A stretch of 51,888 nucleotides of DNA from the NCBI GenBank assembly GCA_003252105.1, contig QKDL01000078.1, positions 1 to 51,888 of the forward strand, given 5' to 3'. The notes under the pieces were generated by a model. That model did not search any database. It was not told the origin of the DNA and worked only from the letters and a program-made list of their open reading frames with translations. Origin of the DNA: Arcobacter sp. Its GTDB lineage: Bacteria; Campylobacterota; Campylobacteria; Campylobacterales; Arcobacteraceae. The translations under genes and the position numbers were made by a program. Numbering within the stretch: position 1 is the first letter of the stretch; each line of letters starts with the position of its first letter. Positions 9,027-19,466 of this stretch are shown here, one piece after another.

Positions 9027-9677
9027 TTACCAATTAATCGGTTTTTTACCGATTGAATCTAAAATTTCATTTGTTTTACTAAAATGTTTACACCCTAAAA
9101 ATCCTCTATATGCAGAAAGTGGACTAGGGTGTGGTGCTGTTAATATATGATGTTTCGTTTTATTTATCAATTTTGATTTTGCTATTGCAGGAGATCCCCA
9201 AAGTAAAAATACAACATCCTCACAATTTTGAGATATAAATTTTATGATATTATCTGTAAATATTTCCCATCCAAGATTATGATGAGACTTTGCTTTCGAT
9301 TCTTCAACTGTTAATATTGTATTTAAAAGTAATACACCTTCATTTGCCCAAGGAGTTAAATCACCATCCAAACAAGATGAAGGTCTTTTTAAATCATCAT
9401 ATATCTCTTTTAAAATATTTTGCATTGAAGGTGGATTTTTTATATCACTTGGAGTTGAAAAAGCCAAACCTTGTGCTTGTCCTTTTCCATGATAAGGATC
9501 TTGTCCTAAAATTACAACTTTTAAATTATCTATTGGTGTTTTTGAAAAAGCATTGTATATTAAGTTTTTAGGAGGAAATACCGTCGTTGTTTCATACCTT
9601 TTATCAATCTCTTCTTTTAAATTTTTGTAATACTCTTGCTCTTTTTGCTTAGCAATCACTTTTTCCCATGTAATCAT
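9027..9677 (-). CDS. ung: Uracil-DNA glycosylase
   Basis: A 216-residue family 1 UDG that removes uracil from DNA. The catalytic water-activating loop is VILGQDPYHGKGQAQGLAFS (Asp near residue 61), with PSMQNILKEIYDD, LLLNTILTVEESKAKSHHNLGWE and the DNA-intercalation loop HPSPLSAYRGFLG (His near 182). Full length. The DUF695-like gene follows closely. Confidence 0.97.
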   Translation of the reverse strand: MITWEKVIAKQKEQEYYKNLKEEIDKRYETTTVFPPKNLIYNAFSKTPIDNLKVVILGQDPYHGKGQAQGLAFSTPSDIKNPPSMQNILKEIYDDLKRPSSCLDGDLTPWANEGVLLLNTILTVEESKAKSHHNLGWEIFTDNIIKFISQNCEDVVFLLWGSPAIAKSKLINKTKHHILTAPHPSPLSAYRGFLGCKHFSKTNEILDSIGKKPINW

Positions 9678-9805
9678 ATAAAACCTTTTAAACTAAAACA
9701 GTATTATGGCAAAACTAATATTAAATTTGTTTAGAAAGAATCCTTTTCATTATTTATTAATCAATATTTCAATACTATAAGCATATTTCAAAAAAAGGTT
9801 TAAAG

Positions 9806-10396
9806 ATGAAAGCTTTTTTTATTGGCTTAGCAATTATTGTTATAGCCTTTATTGTTTTAATTGCTAAAAATATAAATAATGTACCAAGACTAGATGAAAA
9901 TGTAAATGCAGCTTGGTCTCAAGTTCAAAACCAATATAAAAGAAGAGCTGATTTAATCCCAAATCTAGTAGCTACTGTAAAAGGTTATGCAGGACATGAA
10001 AAATCTACTTTTATTGAAGTTACACAAGCAAGATCAAATGTGGGGAAAATTTCACTAACACCTGAGATGTTATCAAACCCACAACTTTTTCAAAAATTTC
10101 AAGCAGCACAAAATAGTTTGAGTTCAGCTCTTTCTAGACTGATGTTAGTAGTGGAAAGATATCCAGAATTGAAAGCAAATAAAAATTTTCTAGCTCTTCA
10201 ATCACAACTTGAAGGCACTGAAAATAGAATATCTGTGGCAAGAAAAGATTATATAGAAGCAGTTAGACTTTATAATCTTGAACTTAGAACTTTCCCTGGA
10301 AAAATTGTTGCTGCTATTTTCTATCCTGAAGCACAAGTAAAACAAACATTTACTGCATCACCTCAAGAGCAAGAGACTCCAAAAGTACAGTTCTAG
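9806..10396 (+). CDS. LemA family protein
   Basis: A 196-residue protein with one N-terminal membrane anchor (2-20) and a long helical outer domain. VDENVNAAWSQVQNQYKRRADLIPNLV-type text, TVKGYAGHEKSTF, QNSLSSALSRLMLVVERYPELKANKNF and ENRISVARKDY are LemA hallmarks. LemA is commonly coded with TPM-domain proteins, as here: two follow at once. Function is uncertain, linked to envelope stress. It starts a five-gene run to 13726. Confidence 0.93.
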   Translation: MKAFFIGLAIIVIAFIVLIAKNINNVPRLDENVNAAWSQVQNQYKRRADLIPNLVATVKGYAGHEKSTFIEVTQARSNVGKISLTPEMLSNPQLFQKFQAAQNSLSSALSRLMLVVERYPELKANKNFLALQSQLEGTENRISVARKDYIEAVRLYNLELRTFPGKIVAAIFYPEAQVKQTFTASPQEQETPKVQF

Positions 10397-10397
10397 T

Positions 10398-11282
10398 ATG
10401 AAAAGAATATTTCTTTTTACCCTATTTTTTATTTTTTTGCATAATTTATTATTTGCAAATATAACCTTTCCTAAACTTACAGGAAGGGTTGTAGATCAAG
10501 CACAAATATTATCTTCACAAGAAAAAGAATACCTCTCTTCAATATTAGAAAAACATGAAAATGAAACTTCTAATCAAATAGTTGTAGTAACTTTAGATTC
10601 TCTAGAAGGTCAAGATATAGCTGATTATGGTTATCAACTTGGAAGGTATTGGGAAATTGGTCAAAAAGACAAAAATAATGGTGTCTTACTAATCATCTCA
10701 ATGGCTGAAAAAAAATTGCGTATAGAAGTGGGATATGGCTTAGAAGGAGAACTTACTGATAAAATATCCCATGAGATTATAGAGTATATTTTAAAACCAG
10801 CTTTTAGACAAAATGATTTTTATGGGGGCATACAAAAAGCAGTAAAAGCAATAATAAAAACAATAAAAGGAGAATACAAACCAAGTGATTATGGAGTTCT
10901 AGAAGATAATTCACTCATGTGGTTTTTCATATTTTTTGCAATGACATTTTTATCTACTATTTTAATGACAATTACAAAAAAATTGAAATATTTAACACTT
11001 CGCAAATTTTTTTTCTCAGTATTACTTGCATCATTTGCAAGTACTTTTGTAATAGGTTTTACCCAGAGTTTATTTTTAGCAATAATTGTATTTTTAATTA
11101 TAACTGTAATAGTTTTAATCAATGCTAAAAAGATAACATTTGAACCAAATACATCACCATATGGTAATGATTTTTCTGATTTTGACGGATTCTCTTCTGG
11201 TAGAGGTTTTGGTGGTGGTAGTGGTGGCTTTAGTGGCGGAGGAGGAAGCTTTGGCGGCGGTGGAGCTAGTGGAGGATGGTAA
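10398..11282 (+). CDS. TPM-domain protein, YgcG type
   Basis: A 294-residue protein: signal peptide (1-20), TPM domain (about 25-155: VVDQAQILSSQEKEYLSSIL, NQIVVVTLDSLEGQDIADYG, GVLLIISMAEKKLRIEVGYGLEGEL), two hydrophobic segments (175-240), and a Gly/Ser-rich tail (RGFGGGSGGFSGGGGSFGGG) ending in GGW. This layout is the classic partner of LemA. Start is one base after the lemA stop codon. Confidence 0.92.
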   Translation: MKRIFLFTLFFIFLHNLLFANITFPKLTGRVVDQAQILSSQEKEYLSSILEKHENETSNQIVVVTLDSLEGQDIADYGYQLGRYWEIGQKDKNNGVLLIISMAEKKLRIEVGYGLEGELTDKISHEIIEYILKPAFRQNDFYGGIQKAVKAIIKTIKGEYKPSDYGVLEDNSLMWFFIFFAMTFLSTILMTITKKLKYLTLRKFFFSVLLASFASTFVIGFTQSLFLAIIVFLIITVIVLINAKKITFEPNTSPYGNDFSDFDGFSSGRGFGGGSGGFSGGGGSFGGGGASGGW

Positions 11283-11893
11283 TGTATTTAAATGAAAATG
11301 AAAAACAACAAATCTCAAAAGAAATTGAGAATTTGGAAAAACAAAGTTCTGCAGAACTTGTTGCAGTTATGGCAAAACAAGTTTCATCTTATAAGTTTGA
11401 AACTATTGCTATAACTCTTTTAATCACAGTTATTGTTTCACTTTTTACACTTATCTTTGAAAATGATTCACAAAGATTATTTCAAATGCAAACGATAAGT
11501 TTTATCTTTTTTTATTTTGTTTTTTTTAAATTTAATAAAACACTTCTTTTAGTTCTTCCTAAATCATATAAATATGAAAAAGCATCAATTTATGCAAACA
11601 AACAGTTTAGCTCTTTAGGGCTTCATAAAACTGACACAAAACAAGCTATCATGTTTTTTGTTAGTTTAGATGAAAAGTATGTAGAGATTATCACAGATAG
11701 TATGATAAAAGAAAAAATCACCGATTCTTATTGGCAAGATATTGTTGATGAGTTTGTTAAAGATGTAAAAAATGATAATCTAAAAAGTGGTTATATAAAA
11801 GCAATAAAAGCTTGTAACGAGGTTCTTATCAAAAACTTTCCTATTCAAGAAAATGATAAAAATGAATTGCCAAATGATGTAATAAAATTATAA
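11276..11893 (+). CDS. Second TPM-domain membrane protein
   Basis: A 205-residue protein overlapping the preceding gene by 7 bp. It starts with NENEKQQISKEIENLEKQSSAELVAVM, has two membrane segments (about 45-85), and then FSSLGLHKTDTKQAIMFFVSLDEKYVEIITD, a TPM-type domain split by the membrane hairpin. It is the short TPM partner found in LemA operons. Confidence 0.8.
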   Translation: MVMYLNENEKQQISKEIENLEKQSSAELVAVMAKQVSSYKFETIAITLLITVIVSLFTLIFENDSQRLFQMQTISFIFFYFVFFKFNKTLLLVLPKSYKYEKASIYANKQFSSLGLHKTDTKQAIMFFVSLDEKYVEIITDSMIKEKITDSYWQDIVDEFVKDVKNDNLKSGYIKAIKACNEVLIKNFPIQENDKNELPNDVIKL

Positions 11894-11895
11894 AA

Positions 11896-13071
11896 TTGAA
11901 ACTATATATTAAACAAATTTTATCTGCATTTCTAATCCTATTTTCATGTTTGGGATTTGGAAGGTTTGCTTTCGGTATGATTCTGCCAAATCTTCAGACT
12001 TCGCTTGAACTTTCCACAACTCAAGTTGGTTTTATAGGTACTGCAAACTTTATAGGATATTTTATTGGAATATTGTTTGTAAATATTTTGTATTCAAGAT
12101 ATCCTACTCATAGACTTATCCTAAGTGCTATGAGTTTACAAGCAATATTTATGATGGCTATGATAACAAGTTCTAACTATTTAATTATCTCTATGTTTTA
12201 TTGTATGGCAGGATTTTTAGCAAGTATTTCAAATATCTCTATTATGGCTTATCTTTCAAATGAGATACCCAAAAATATAAGAGGGAAAGCTATTGGCATA
12301 GTTGTTAGTGCGAGTGGTCTATCAATAGTTATCTCAGGACAACTTGTTCCACTTGTAGAAGAATTTATACAACTAAATGCATGGAGAAGCTCTTGGTTTA
12401 TTTTTAGTATTGTGATACTTATATTAGCTTTTATTTCACAAATTGGGATAAAAAAAGACACTTCTCATCATATGAGTGAACTAAAATCAAAAACGTTTGA
12501 ATACTTTTATATAAGCTCTTTTTGGAAAATTGGTATTTTATATATGATATTTGGATTTACCTATGCTATTTATGTTACATATTTTGTAAGTGCTGTAATC
12601 ACTAAATATGATGTTAGTTCCTCTATCTCTGGTAATTTTTGGACACTTGTTGGTTTTATGAGTATTTTTTCTGGTTTAATATTTGGAATAATTGCAGATA
12701 AAACTACTGCTTATAAAGCATTGATTTTAGTATTTATTCTTCAAACAGTTTCTAATTTTATTTTAGTTTTTGATTTAAACTATTTAGCAATTTGGATATC
12801 TGCTATATGTTTTGGTATCTCTGTATGGAGTGTCCCCTCTTTGATTACGCTTCTTACATCAATCCACTTTGATGTTAAGAAAAATGCTCAAGTTCTGTCC
12901 TTAGTAACTTTACTTTTTGCACTATGTCAAACTATAGCTCCTGTAGGTGCTGGATATATTTATGATTTGAATAAAAATTATGATGTAGTATTTTTAGTAA
13001 GTTCAATATTAACTTTATTTGCTATTATTCTTTCAATTATTTTTTCTAAACATATTATAAAAGAGCATTAG
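11896..13071 (+). CDS. MFS transporter, YbfB/YjiJ family
   Basis: A 391-residue, 12-helix carrier. The opening GFGRFAFGMILPNLQTSLELSTTQVGFIGTANFIGYFIG is the YbfB/YjiJ signature. The start is a TTG at 11896, two bases after the previous stop; no nearer ATG keeps helix 1 and no strong ribosome site is seen, so translation probably depends on the upstream gene. Substrate unknown. Confidence 0.82.
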   Translation: MKLYIKQILSAFLILFSCLGFGRFAFGMILPNLQTSLELSTTQVGFIGTANFIGYFIGILFVNILYSRYPTHRLILSAMSLQAIFMMAMITSSNYLIISMFYCMAGFLASISNISIMAYLSNEIPKNIRGKAIGIVVSASGLSIVISGQLVPLVEEFIQLNAWRSSWFIFSIVILILAFISQIGIKKDTSHHMSELKSKTFEYFYISSFWKIGILYMIFGFTYAIYVTYFVSAVITKYDVSSSISGNFWTLVGFMSIFSGLIFGIIADKTTAYKALILVFILQTVSNFILVFDLNYLAIWISAICFGISVWSVPSLITLLTSIHFDVKKNAQVLSLVTLLFALCQTIAPVGAGYIYDLNKNYDVVFLVSSILTLFAIILSIIFSKHIIKEH

Positions 13072-13078
13072 GATTTTT

Positions 13079-13726
13079 ATGAAAAACAAAGCAATTATTT
13101 TTGATTTGGATGGTACCTTATTAGACTCTCTTGAAGATATTGCCGTTTGTGCAAATAAAGTCTTAGAAGAATTCAACCTTCCAATTCATAAAATAGAAGA
13201 TTATAAAAATTTTGTAGGTAGTGGTGCAGAAGTTTTGATAAGAAACTGTTCTCCAAAAGATTTGGATGAAAAACAAATTTTAGCTTTATTGGAAAGTTTT
13301 AAAAATATTTATGAAAAAAATCTTCACTCAAGTACAAAACCATATGATGGGATTTATGAGCTTTTAGAGAAACTTCACTCAAATAATATAAAATTTGCCG
13401 TATTATCAAATAAGCCCCATGAGTTTACAGTGAAATATGTGGAAAAATTCTTTAGTAAATTTAATATTCAAGAGATTCACGGACAAAAAAAATTTATCCC
13501 TAAAAAACCAGATCCAAAGGCAGCTATAGATATTGCAAAAGCACTTAATCTTCCTTGTGAAAACTTCTTTTTTGTGGGAGATACTGATGTAGATATGAAA
13601 ACAGCAAAAAATGCAAATATGACAGCTATTGGAGTAAAATGGGGTTTTAGAGAGGAATCTGAACTATGGGAAAATGGTGCAGATTATATTGTAAAAACCC
13701 CTTTGGATATTTTTGAATTGTTATAG
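13079..13726 (+). CDS. gph: Phosphoglycolate phosphatase-like HAD hydrolase
   Basis: A 215-residue HAD enzyme: motif I IFDLDGTLLDS (residues 6-17), motif II VLSNKPHEF, motif III lysine in KKPDPKAA, motif IV FFVGDTDVDMKTAKNA. The cap domain size and KKPDP fit Gph, which clears 2-phosphoglycolate. It is the last gene of the LemA operon, seven bases after the MFS gene. Confidence 0.85.
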   Translation: MKNKAIIFDLDGTLLDSLEDIAVCANKVLEEFNLPIHKIEDYKNFVGSGAEVLIRNCSPKDLDEKQILALLESFKNIYEKNLHSSTKPYDGIYELLEKLHSNNIKFAVLSNKPHEFTVKYVEKFFSKFNIQEIHGQKKFIPKKPDPKAAIDIAKALNLPCENFFFVGDTDVDMKTAKNANMTAIGVKWGFREESELWENGADYIVKTPLDIFELL

Positions 13727-13744
13727 AAGCTATTTAGCTTTTTT
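13727..13744 (+). terminator. Rho-independent terminator after gph
   Basis: AAGCTA-TT-TAGCTT followed by a run of T to 13744, directly after the gph stop. It also covers the last codons of the convergent DUF4405 gene. Confidence 0.6.
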
Positions 13745-14545
13745 ATAACCTAATTTTTCCATAACATCCATTGGACTCATATCATAATCTTCTAAAACCT
13801 CTTTAAATTTTCTATCCTCTTCTACACCCTCTATTCCTAGTGCTTTAAGTTTGCTTTTAAATTCTTTAACAGAGATATTTAATGTTTGTGCGACCTCTTT
13901 TACTGTTTTTTTACCTAAACCAGTTAGTGGGATTATTTTCCCCTCTTTATCTAAGTCTTCTTTTAAAATATTGTATATAAATTGAGGGCTTACATTGTTG
14001 TCTTTTGAGATTTGTAATAAAGATTGAGAAGATCTAAATTTTATATTTTTCGATTCTAAAACTTTTTTTACTTTTTGAGTATCATAACCTAACTTTTGAG
14101 AGAATTTATCTATTGAAGATAGTTCAGCATGTGAATATGGAGCAGTTCCATACTCTTTTTCCCAAGAGTTTTTAACCCCATCTCCAAAATTTAAAAAAGC
14201 TGAAAAAGGTACAATCTCAAATAAAGTACCAATTAAAAACGCTATTACAAGAAAAACTGCAACTATCATATCTTTTGTAAAAACTACTAACTGTTTAGTT
14301 TGATTTTTCATATAACTAACAATTGGTTTAAAATTATAATAAATATGAACTATAGTAAAAACTATAAATAATAACATAAAAGTAGAATGAATTTGAGCAT
14401 ATTGTAATTTGCTTAAACCAAATATTTCCCAATTTGCCCAGTTTGCAACCCTACCTGGAGGAGCTATAAAAAGGATAATTCCTGTATATACCATAACAAT
14501 CATTGTCAACATCATTGTCAAAGATGTAATTTTTTTAATATTCAT
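13730..14545 (-). CDS. DUF4405 membrane protein
   Basis: A 271-residue protein with three membrane segments (about 8-28, 52-70, 92-112). HSTFMLLFIVFTIVHIYYNFKPIVSYM, with a conserved His pair (HS at the start of helix 2, H in its middle), matches DUF4405, a cytochrome b-like fold. The C-terminal 150 residues are soluble and carry three short helical repeats (LGYDTQKVKKVL, LTGLGKKTVKEVAQTLNI, YDMSPMDVMEKLGY), which resemble SHOCT/HTH-like repeats. The C-terminal assignment is inference. Confidence 0.75.
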   Translation of the reverse strand: MNIKKITSLTMMLTMIVMVYTGIILFIAPPGRVANWANWEIFGLSKLQYAQIHSTFMLLFIVFTIVHIYYNFKPIVSYMKNQTKQLVVFTKDMIVAVFLVIAFLIGTLFEIVPFSAFLNFGDGVKNSWEKEYGTAPYSHAELSSIDKFSQKLGYDTQKVKKVLESKNIKFRSSQSLLQISKDNNVSPQFIYNILKEDLDKEGKIIPLTGLGKKTVKEVAQTLNISVKEFKSKLKALGIEGVEEDRKFKEVLEDYDMSPMDVMEKLGYKKAK

Positions 14546-14602
14546 AATATCTTCTTATATTAATATTTTTATATATTATACTAAATTTTTATAATGTAAA
14601 AG

Positions 14603-15985
14603 CTAAACATCTTTGAATTTTTCTCTTATTTCTAAAAACTTATTTAAGTTTTCAAAAAATATATCTACTAGATTTGGATCAAATTGTTTACCTCTTTGTT
14701 CTTTAAAATAGTCAAATATTTTTTGATCTTCCCAAGCTTCTTTATAAACTCTATTACTTCCTAAAGCATCAAAAACATCTGCAATTGCTGTTATTCTAGC
14801 TTCAATTGATATCTCTTCCTCTTTTATATGTCGTGGATATCCATTACCATCCCATCTTTCATGGTGTTCAAAAGCTATAATTGAAGCAATCTTTAAAAGT
14901 GGTCTAGTTGAATGTGCGAGCATTTTATAGCCTAACTCAGCATGATTTCTCATAATAACAAACTCTTCATCTGTTAATCGTCCTGGTTTGTGTAAGATAC
15001 TATCAGGAATAGCTACCTTTCCTATATCATGCATAGGTGAAGCATCTACTAAAAGATTACATCTATCTTCACTCAAACCTAAACTTTCAGCTAAAATTTT
15101 TGAATACTCAGCAACTCTTTTTACATGGTTTCCTGTCTCTTTACTTCTAGTTTCACCAATAGCACCCATAGTAAATACAACTTCTCTTTGAGTATCTTCA
15201 ATCTCTTTTTGTAAGTCATATATAGCAGTTACGTCATGTCTTACACTAATATATTCATCTATTTCACCCGTCGAATCTAAAATAGGCATTACAACACTTT
15301 GAACGATATAATACCCTCCATCTTTTTTTCTATTTTTTACTTCACCATACCACGTTTGTTTATTTTTTATAGTTTCCCAAAGCACTTTATATATAGATGC
15401 AGGGGTATCTTTATGCCTAACTATATTATGTGGTTTACCTATTAATTCTTCTTTAGAATAACCTGATATTTTACAAAAAGCATCGTTTACATAAGTGATT
15501 ATCCCTTTTTTATTTGTTTTTGATACTATTGTACCTTTGTCAACAACCTCTTTATATTGATTTAATAATGTAATATTAGTTTTAAGATTCTCTTCTAAAG
15601 AATGTTTTTGTTCAGATAAAGAAAGATGTGTATTAATCCTAGATAAAACTTCTCTAGCTCTAAATGGCTTACTGATATAATCAACGCCTCCAATTTCATA
15701 CGCTTTTTCAATAGATTCTTCATCAGTCTTTGCTGTAATAAAAATAATTGGAATATCTTTTGTTTTTTCATTACTTTTTAATCTTTTACACACTTCAAAA
15801 CCATCTAATCCAGGCATCATAATATCTAATAAGATTAAATCAACTCTTTCCTCTTCTACTATTTCTAAAGCTTCTTCTCCATTTAAAGAAGCTAATAAAT
15901 CATACTTATCTTCTAATAGTTCAATTAAAATATTAATATTTGTTTCTATATCATCTATTATTAATATTGTTTTTTCATTTGTCAT
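14603..15985 (-). CDS. Response regulator: REC-PAS-HD-GYP
   Basis: A 460-residue protein. REC domain residues 5-120 (acid pair DD at 11-12, phospho-acceptor Asp54 in LLDIMMPG, Lys106 in SKPF). PAS about 145-260 (GIITYVNDAFCKISGYSKEELIGKPHNIVRH, PAC WYGEVKNRKKDGGYY). HD-GYP about 265-450 with HDIGK (319-323), HHERWDGNGYP (374-384) complete, so active c-di-GMP phosphodiesterase is expected. The gene starts 11 bp inside the end of the hybrid kinase, so the two are coupled and probably one pathway. Confidence 0.9.
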   Translation of the reverse strand: MTNEKTILIIDDIETNINILIELLEDKYDLLASLNGEEALEIVEEERVDLILLDIMMPGLDGFEVCKRLKSNEKTKDIPIIFITAKTDEESIEKAYEIGGVDYISKPFRAREVLSRINTHLSLSEQKHSLEENLKTNITLLNQYKEVVDKGTIVSKTNKKGIITYVNDAFCKISGYSKEELIGKPHNIVRHKDTPASIYKVLWETIKNKQTWYGEVKNRKKDGGYYIVQSVVMPILDSTGEIDEYISVRHDVTAIYDLQKEIEDTQREVVFTMGAIGETRSKETGNHVKRVAEYSKILAESLGLSEDRCNLLVDASPMHDIGKVAIPDSILHKPGRLTDEEFVIMRNHAELGYKMLAHSTRPLLKIASIIAFEHHERWDGNGYPRHIKEEEISIEARITAIADVFDALGSNRVYKEAWEDQKIFDYFKEQRGKQFDPNLVDIFFENLNKFLEIREKFKDV

Positions 15986-18900
15986 TAAATATTTCCATTG
16001 CTTGTTTAAATTTAAATTTTGATACTAACTGTTTTATTTCTTCAAACTGTTTCATATCCTCATCATTTAGCTTAAACCTTTCTAACTCTTGAATTATTGG
16101 TTTACAGTTTTTTACTCTTTTTGTTGAGACTGCTTCTTTTAATTTATTAAATAAAACATCTCTAACTTGTTTTGTAATCTCTATCTTTTCTATTTTCCTA
16201 TCTTGTAATTTTGTTTCAATCTCTTTTATTATTTTATTTAGTTCAGATTCAAACTGAGGTAATAAATCTTTATTTAATGTAAGTTCTATCTCTTTTGCCA
16301 TCTCACTTAATTTTAGAGCTCCTGCACTTGCACTTATCCCTTTGATTGTATGAGCCTCTCTTTTTAAATCTTCATCATTAAACTCTTTTAGATTTATATC
16401 TTTAAATTTCAACATCCCTTGTAATATCTGTTTATATATTTTTTTATTGTTCATAACTAAATTCAAACCAAACTTTTTATCTATTCCTTCAAAATCTGGC
16501 AGTTCATCATCTTCTTCTTGTGTAAACTCTTCTGTTATATCTTCTGTTTTTGCAGGTATATATTCTATTAGGGTTTCATACAATTTATTTACATCAATTG
16601 GTTTATTTAAGTGTCTATTCATTCCTACTTCACTGGTTTTTGAAACATCTTCTTTCATTGCATTAGCTGTTAATGCAATAATAGGTATCTCTTTATCTTG
16701 TTTTCTAATCTCTTTTGTTGCTTCATACCCATCTAATATTGGCATTTGTATATCCATTAAGATTAATTCATACCCTTTATTGCTCTCATATTTTTTTATC
16801 CCTTCTAAACCATTTTTTGCTACATCAACTTTTATTCCAACCTCTTTTAGGATTTCTACTATTAGTTCTTGATTTATTTCATTATCCTCTACTAATAGTA
16901 TTTGACTACCTCTTAATTTTTTTATCCTATTTTGAATATCTAATAAAGTAGGTTCTTTTTCTTCTTTATTATCTGTTTCATTTTCATAAGGGATTGTCTC
17001 TAATAAAAGCTTATTAAGCTGGACAGGGTCAATTGGCTTAATTAAGAATAAATTAAAATTATCTACATCTTTTTCTCTATTTAACATACTTATATGAAAA
17101 GAACTCATTAGTATAACTTGTTCTTTTTTATAAGCAAAATCTTTAACAATTATTTCAGATGTTTCAACACCATCAAGTTCAGGCATATTCCAATCTACCA
17201 ATATAAAATCGTAAATTTTTGAGTTTTTCTTTAATATATCTATAGCCTCTTTTCCACTACTAACACAATCAACTTTTAATCCTAAGTTATTCAATTGGAA
17301 AGAGATTACGTCAAGCCATGTTTTACTGTCATCTACCACTAAAACTTTTTTATTTTTTAATAAATCAAATTTTTCTTCTAAATCTCTACTTTCTAATTCA
17401 ATTTCACATATAAAATTACTTCCAACATTAATTTCACTTTCAACCCAAATTTTTCCATTCATCATCTCAACTAAATTTTTTGTTATTGAAAGTCCTAACC
17501 CTGTTCCACCATAATTTTTTGTGGTACTAGTATCTGCTTGTGTAAAAGATTCAAATATCCTATCTGTTTGCTCTTTAGTTAATCCAATACCACTATCTTT
17601 TACTTCAATTCTAACGCTATCTCTATTTACTTTTTTGATAATAAGTATTATCTCCCCTTCATGGGTAAATTTTATAGCATTTGATATCAAGTTCATCAAT
17701 ATTTGACTAATTCTTAAACTATCCCCATAAAACACTTTCCCTAAATTTATATCATAATCAATTATTAGAGTAAGTCCTTTATCATAAGCTTTTTCTTCAA
17801 GAATATTTACAACATTTGAAACAGTATCAAATAGATTAAACTCCTCTTTTTCTATATCTAATTTCCCTGCTTCAATTTTACTGATATCCAAAATATCATT
17901 GATAATAGCTAACAATGTATTTGCAGACATATTTATTTTATTTAAATAGTTTTTTTGTTTTTCATCTAAATTAGTTTTTAAAGCTAGTTGAGACATACCT
18001 ATAATACCATTCATAGGTGTTCTTATCTCGTGAGACATATTTGCCAAAAACTCTGATTTTGCTTTTGTTGCATGATTTAATTTATTTATCATAGATGAAA
18101 AGTTATTACTTAAAATATTTATTTCAGAAATATTCGTATTCAATGGAGTAAGATTTGTATCTAAACTACTAATTTTAGATGTCTGTTCTGTTAAGGTATC
18201 TAATGGCAAAACAATCTCATTTGATACTTGTGTTGTTTTTCTAAAAAGAAAATAAAAAAACAATAAATAAAATAATCCCATTAATCCTATAGCCATATAC
18301 CCTATTTTATCAGAGAAAGTTTTCAAATCATAAATTGTTGCAAATATATTTTTCTCTTCTAATACCATCATTAATTGCCATTTTGTTTCATCTATTTGAG
18401 TATGAAATGTAAAATATTTTTTATCATCAATTAATAATTCTGATATATCTTTATCTTTTTGTAAAACATTCTTAAAATGTGAGGAAAAAGGACTTTCATT
18501 TTTATATATATTATACTCTTCTGGTTTTGTTATAGTTTGTGTAATTACATCGGTATAAGTATGTTTTTTTAACTCTGTAAGAGACAATAATTTTTCAATG
18601 CTTTCAGGCATTGCAAGAATTACTCCATTTTTATCTACTAAAAACATTTTTGCATCATATGGTAATTTGATATCTAAAATATTATTTACAAATCTTTCTA
18701 TTGTAATATCAAGACCACTAACACCTTCTAAAAACTCTTTATTGTAAATAGGGGTAATACATGAAATCATCCATCCATTACCAGCTGGATCCAAGTATGC
18801 ATCAGTCCAAACACTTTTTTTATCAGGATTGTGTTTTTTATCTGCTAAATAATAAAAATTATAATCCTCCATATGAATATGTTCGCCATACTGTTCATAA

Positions 18901-19466
18901 ACTTTATCAATAAAAGGATAAAGCCTATTCATATCATCATAAGAATTAAAATATGCTGCTACTATATTTGGATTTTCATCAACTATATATTGAAGTAAAG
19001 GATCCATTACTTCAGTTTTCAAAGCTTTGGTTCTCTCTTTTTCTCCAATTTTTGTTTTTGAAGAATAATACAAGCTAGAGCCAAATTTTGATTCTTTATA
19101 AAATACCCCATTTGAAGCAACATTAAATTTTGGTATTTGACTAAACAAAGGATTTATAGAATTTGATAATACTCTTTCATGATCTCTTTGCATTATTGTA
19201 GCTAAAGTTGATATTTTTGATAATTCACTATTTATCTTATTTGCTTCATATTTTAATGTTTCTAAACTATCTTTTAATGTACCATTTTTTAAACTTATTA
19301 CATTTTTATCATATATATAAGAATTAATAGTGAAGTATAAAATCAGTAAGGAAACTTCAATTATAAAAATAGGAACTATAGAATACTTTAAAAAATGATT
19401 TGACAATATATGGTTTAAAGAAAATACTTTTTGTTTTTTTAGACTTTTAGTCTCTTTATTTGCCAT
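15975..19466 (-). CDS. Hybrid histidine kinase: dCache-HisKA-HATPase-REC-REC-Hpt
   Basis: A 1163-residue inner-membrane sensor. TM1 about 27-50; periplasmic dCache about 60-385 with VWTDAYLDPAGNGWMISCITPI and GVSGLDITIERFV; TM2 about 389-410; linker; HisKA with MSHEIRTPMNG (His479); HATPase with N box MNLISNAIKFT, DSGIGL, GTGLGLSI (595-662). REC1 has Asp758 in LVDWNMPELDG, REC2 has Asp905 in LMDIQMPILDG, and the Hpt His1039 is in AHTIKG. All phosphorelay residues are present. The downstream HD-GYP regulator overlaps by 11 bp and is the natural output partner. Confidence 0.93.
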   Translation of the reverse strand: MANKETKSLKKQKVFSLNHILSNHFLKYSIVPIFIIEVSLLILYFTINSYIYDKNVISLKNGTLKDSLETLKYEANKINSELSKISTLATIMQRDHERVLSNSINPLFSQIPKFNVASNGVFYKESKFGSSLYYSSKTKIGEKERTKALKTEVMDPLLQYIVDENPNIVAAYFNSYDDMNRLYPFIDKVYEQYGEHIHMEDYNFYYLADKKHNPDKKSVWTDAYLDPAGNGWMISCITPIYNKEFLEGVSGLDITIERFVNNILDIKLPYDAKMFLVDKNGVILAMPESIEKLLSLTELKKHTYTDVITQTITKPEEYNIYKNESPFSSHFKNVLQKDKDISELLIDDKKYFTFHTQIDETKWQLMMVLEEKNIFATIYDLKTFSDKIGYMAIGLMGLFYLLFFYFLFRKTTQVSNEIVLPLDTLTEQTSKISSLDTNLTPLNTNISEINILSNNFSSMINKLNHATKAKSEFLANMSHEIRTPMNGIIGMSQLALKTNLDEKQKNYLNKINMSANTLLAIINDILDISKIEAGKLDIEKEEFNLFDTVSNVVNILEEKAYDKGLTLIIDYDINLGKVFYGDSLRISQILMNLISNAIKFTHEGEIILIIKKVNRDSVRIEVKDSGIGLTKEQTDRIFESFTQADTSTTKNYGGTGLGLSITKNLVEMMNGKIWVESEINVGSNFICEIELESRDLEEKFDLLKNKKVLVVDDSKTWLDVISFQLNNLGLKVDCVSSGKEAIDILKKNSKIYDFILVDWNMPELDGVETSEIIVKDFAYKKEQVILMSSFHISMLNREKDVDNFNLFLIKPIDPVQLNKLLLETIPYENETDNKEEKEPTLLDIQNRIKKLRGSQILLVEDNEINQELIVEILKEVGIKVDVAKNGLEGIKKYESNKGYELILMDIQMPILDGYEATKEIRKQDKEIPIIALTANAMKEDVSKTSEVGMNRHLNKPIDVNKLYETLIEYIPAKTEDITEEFTQEEDDELPDFEGIDKKFGLNLVMNNKKIYKQILQGMLKFKDINLKEFNDEDLKREAHTIKGISASAGALKLSEMAKEIELTLNKDLLPQFESELNKIIKEIETKLQDRKIEKIEITKQVRDVLFNKLKEAVSTKRVKNCKPIIQELERFKLNDEDMKQFEEIKQLVSKFKFKQAMEIFNDK

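Noticed and set aside
16447..17706. Plus-strand frames inside the hybrid kinase gene
   Set aside because: Antisense shadows of a protein with all kinase and receiver motifs intact.
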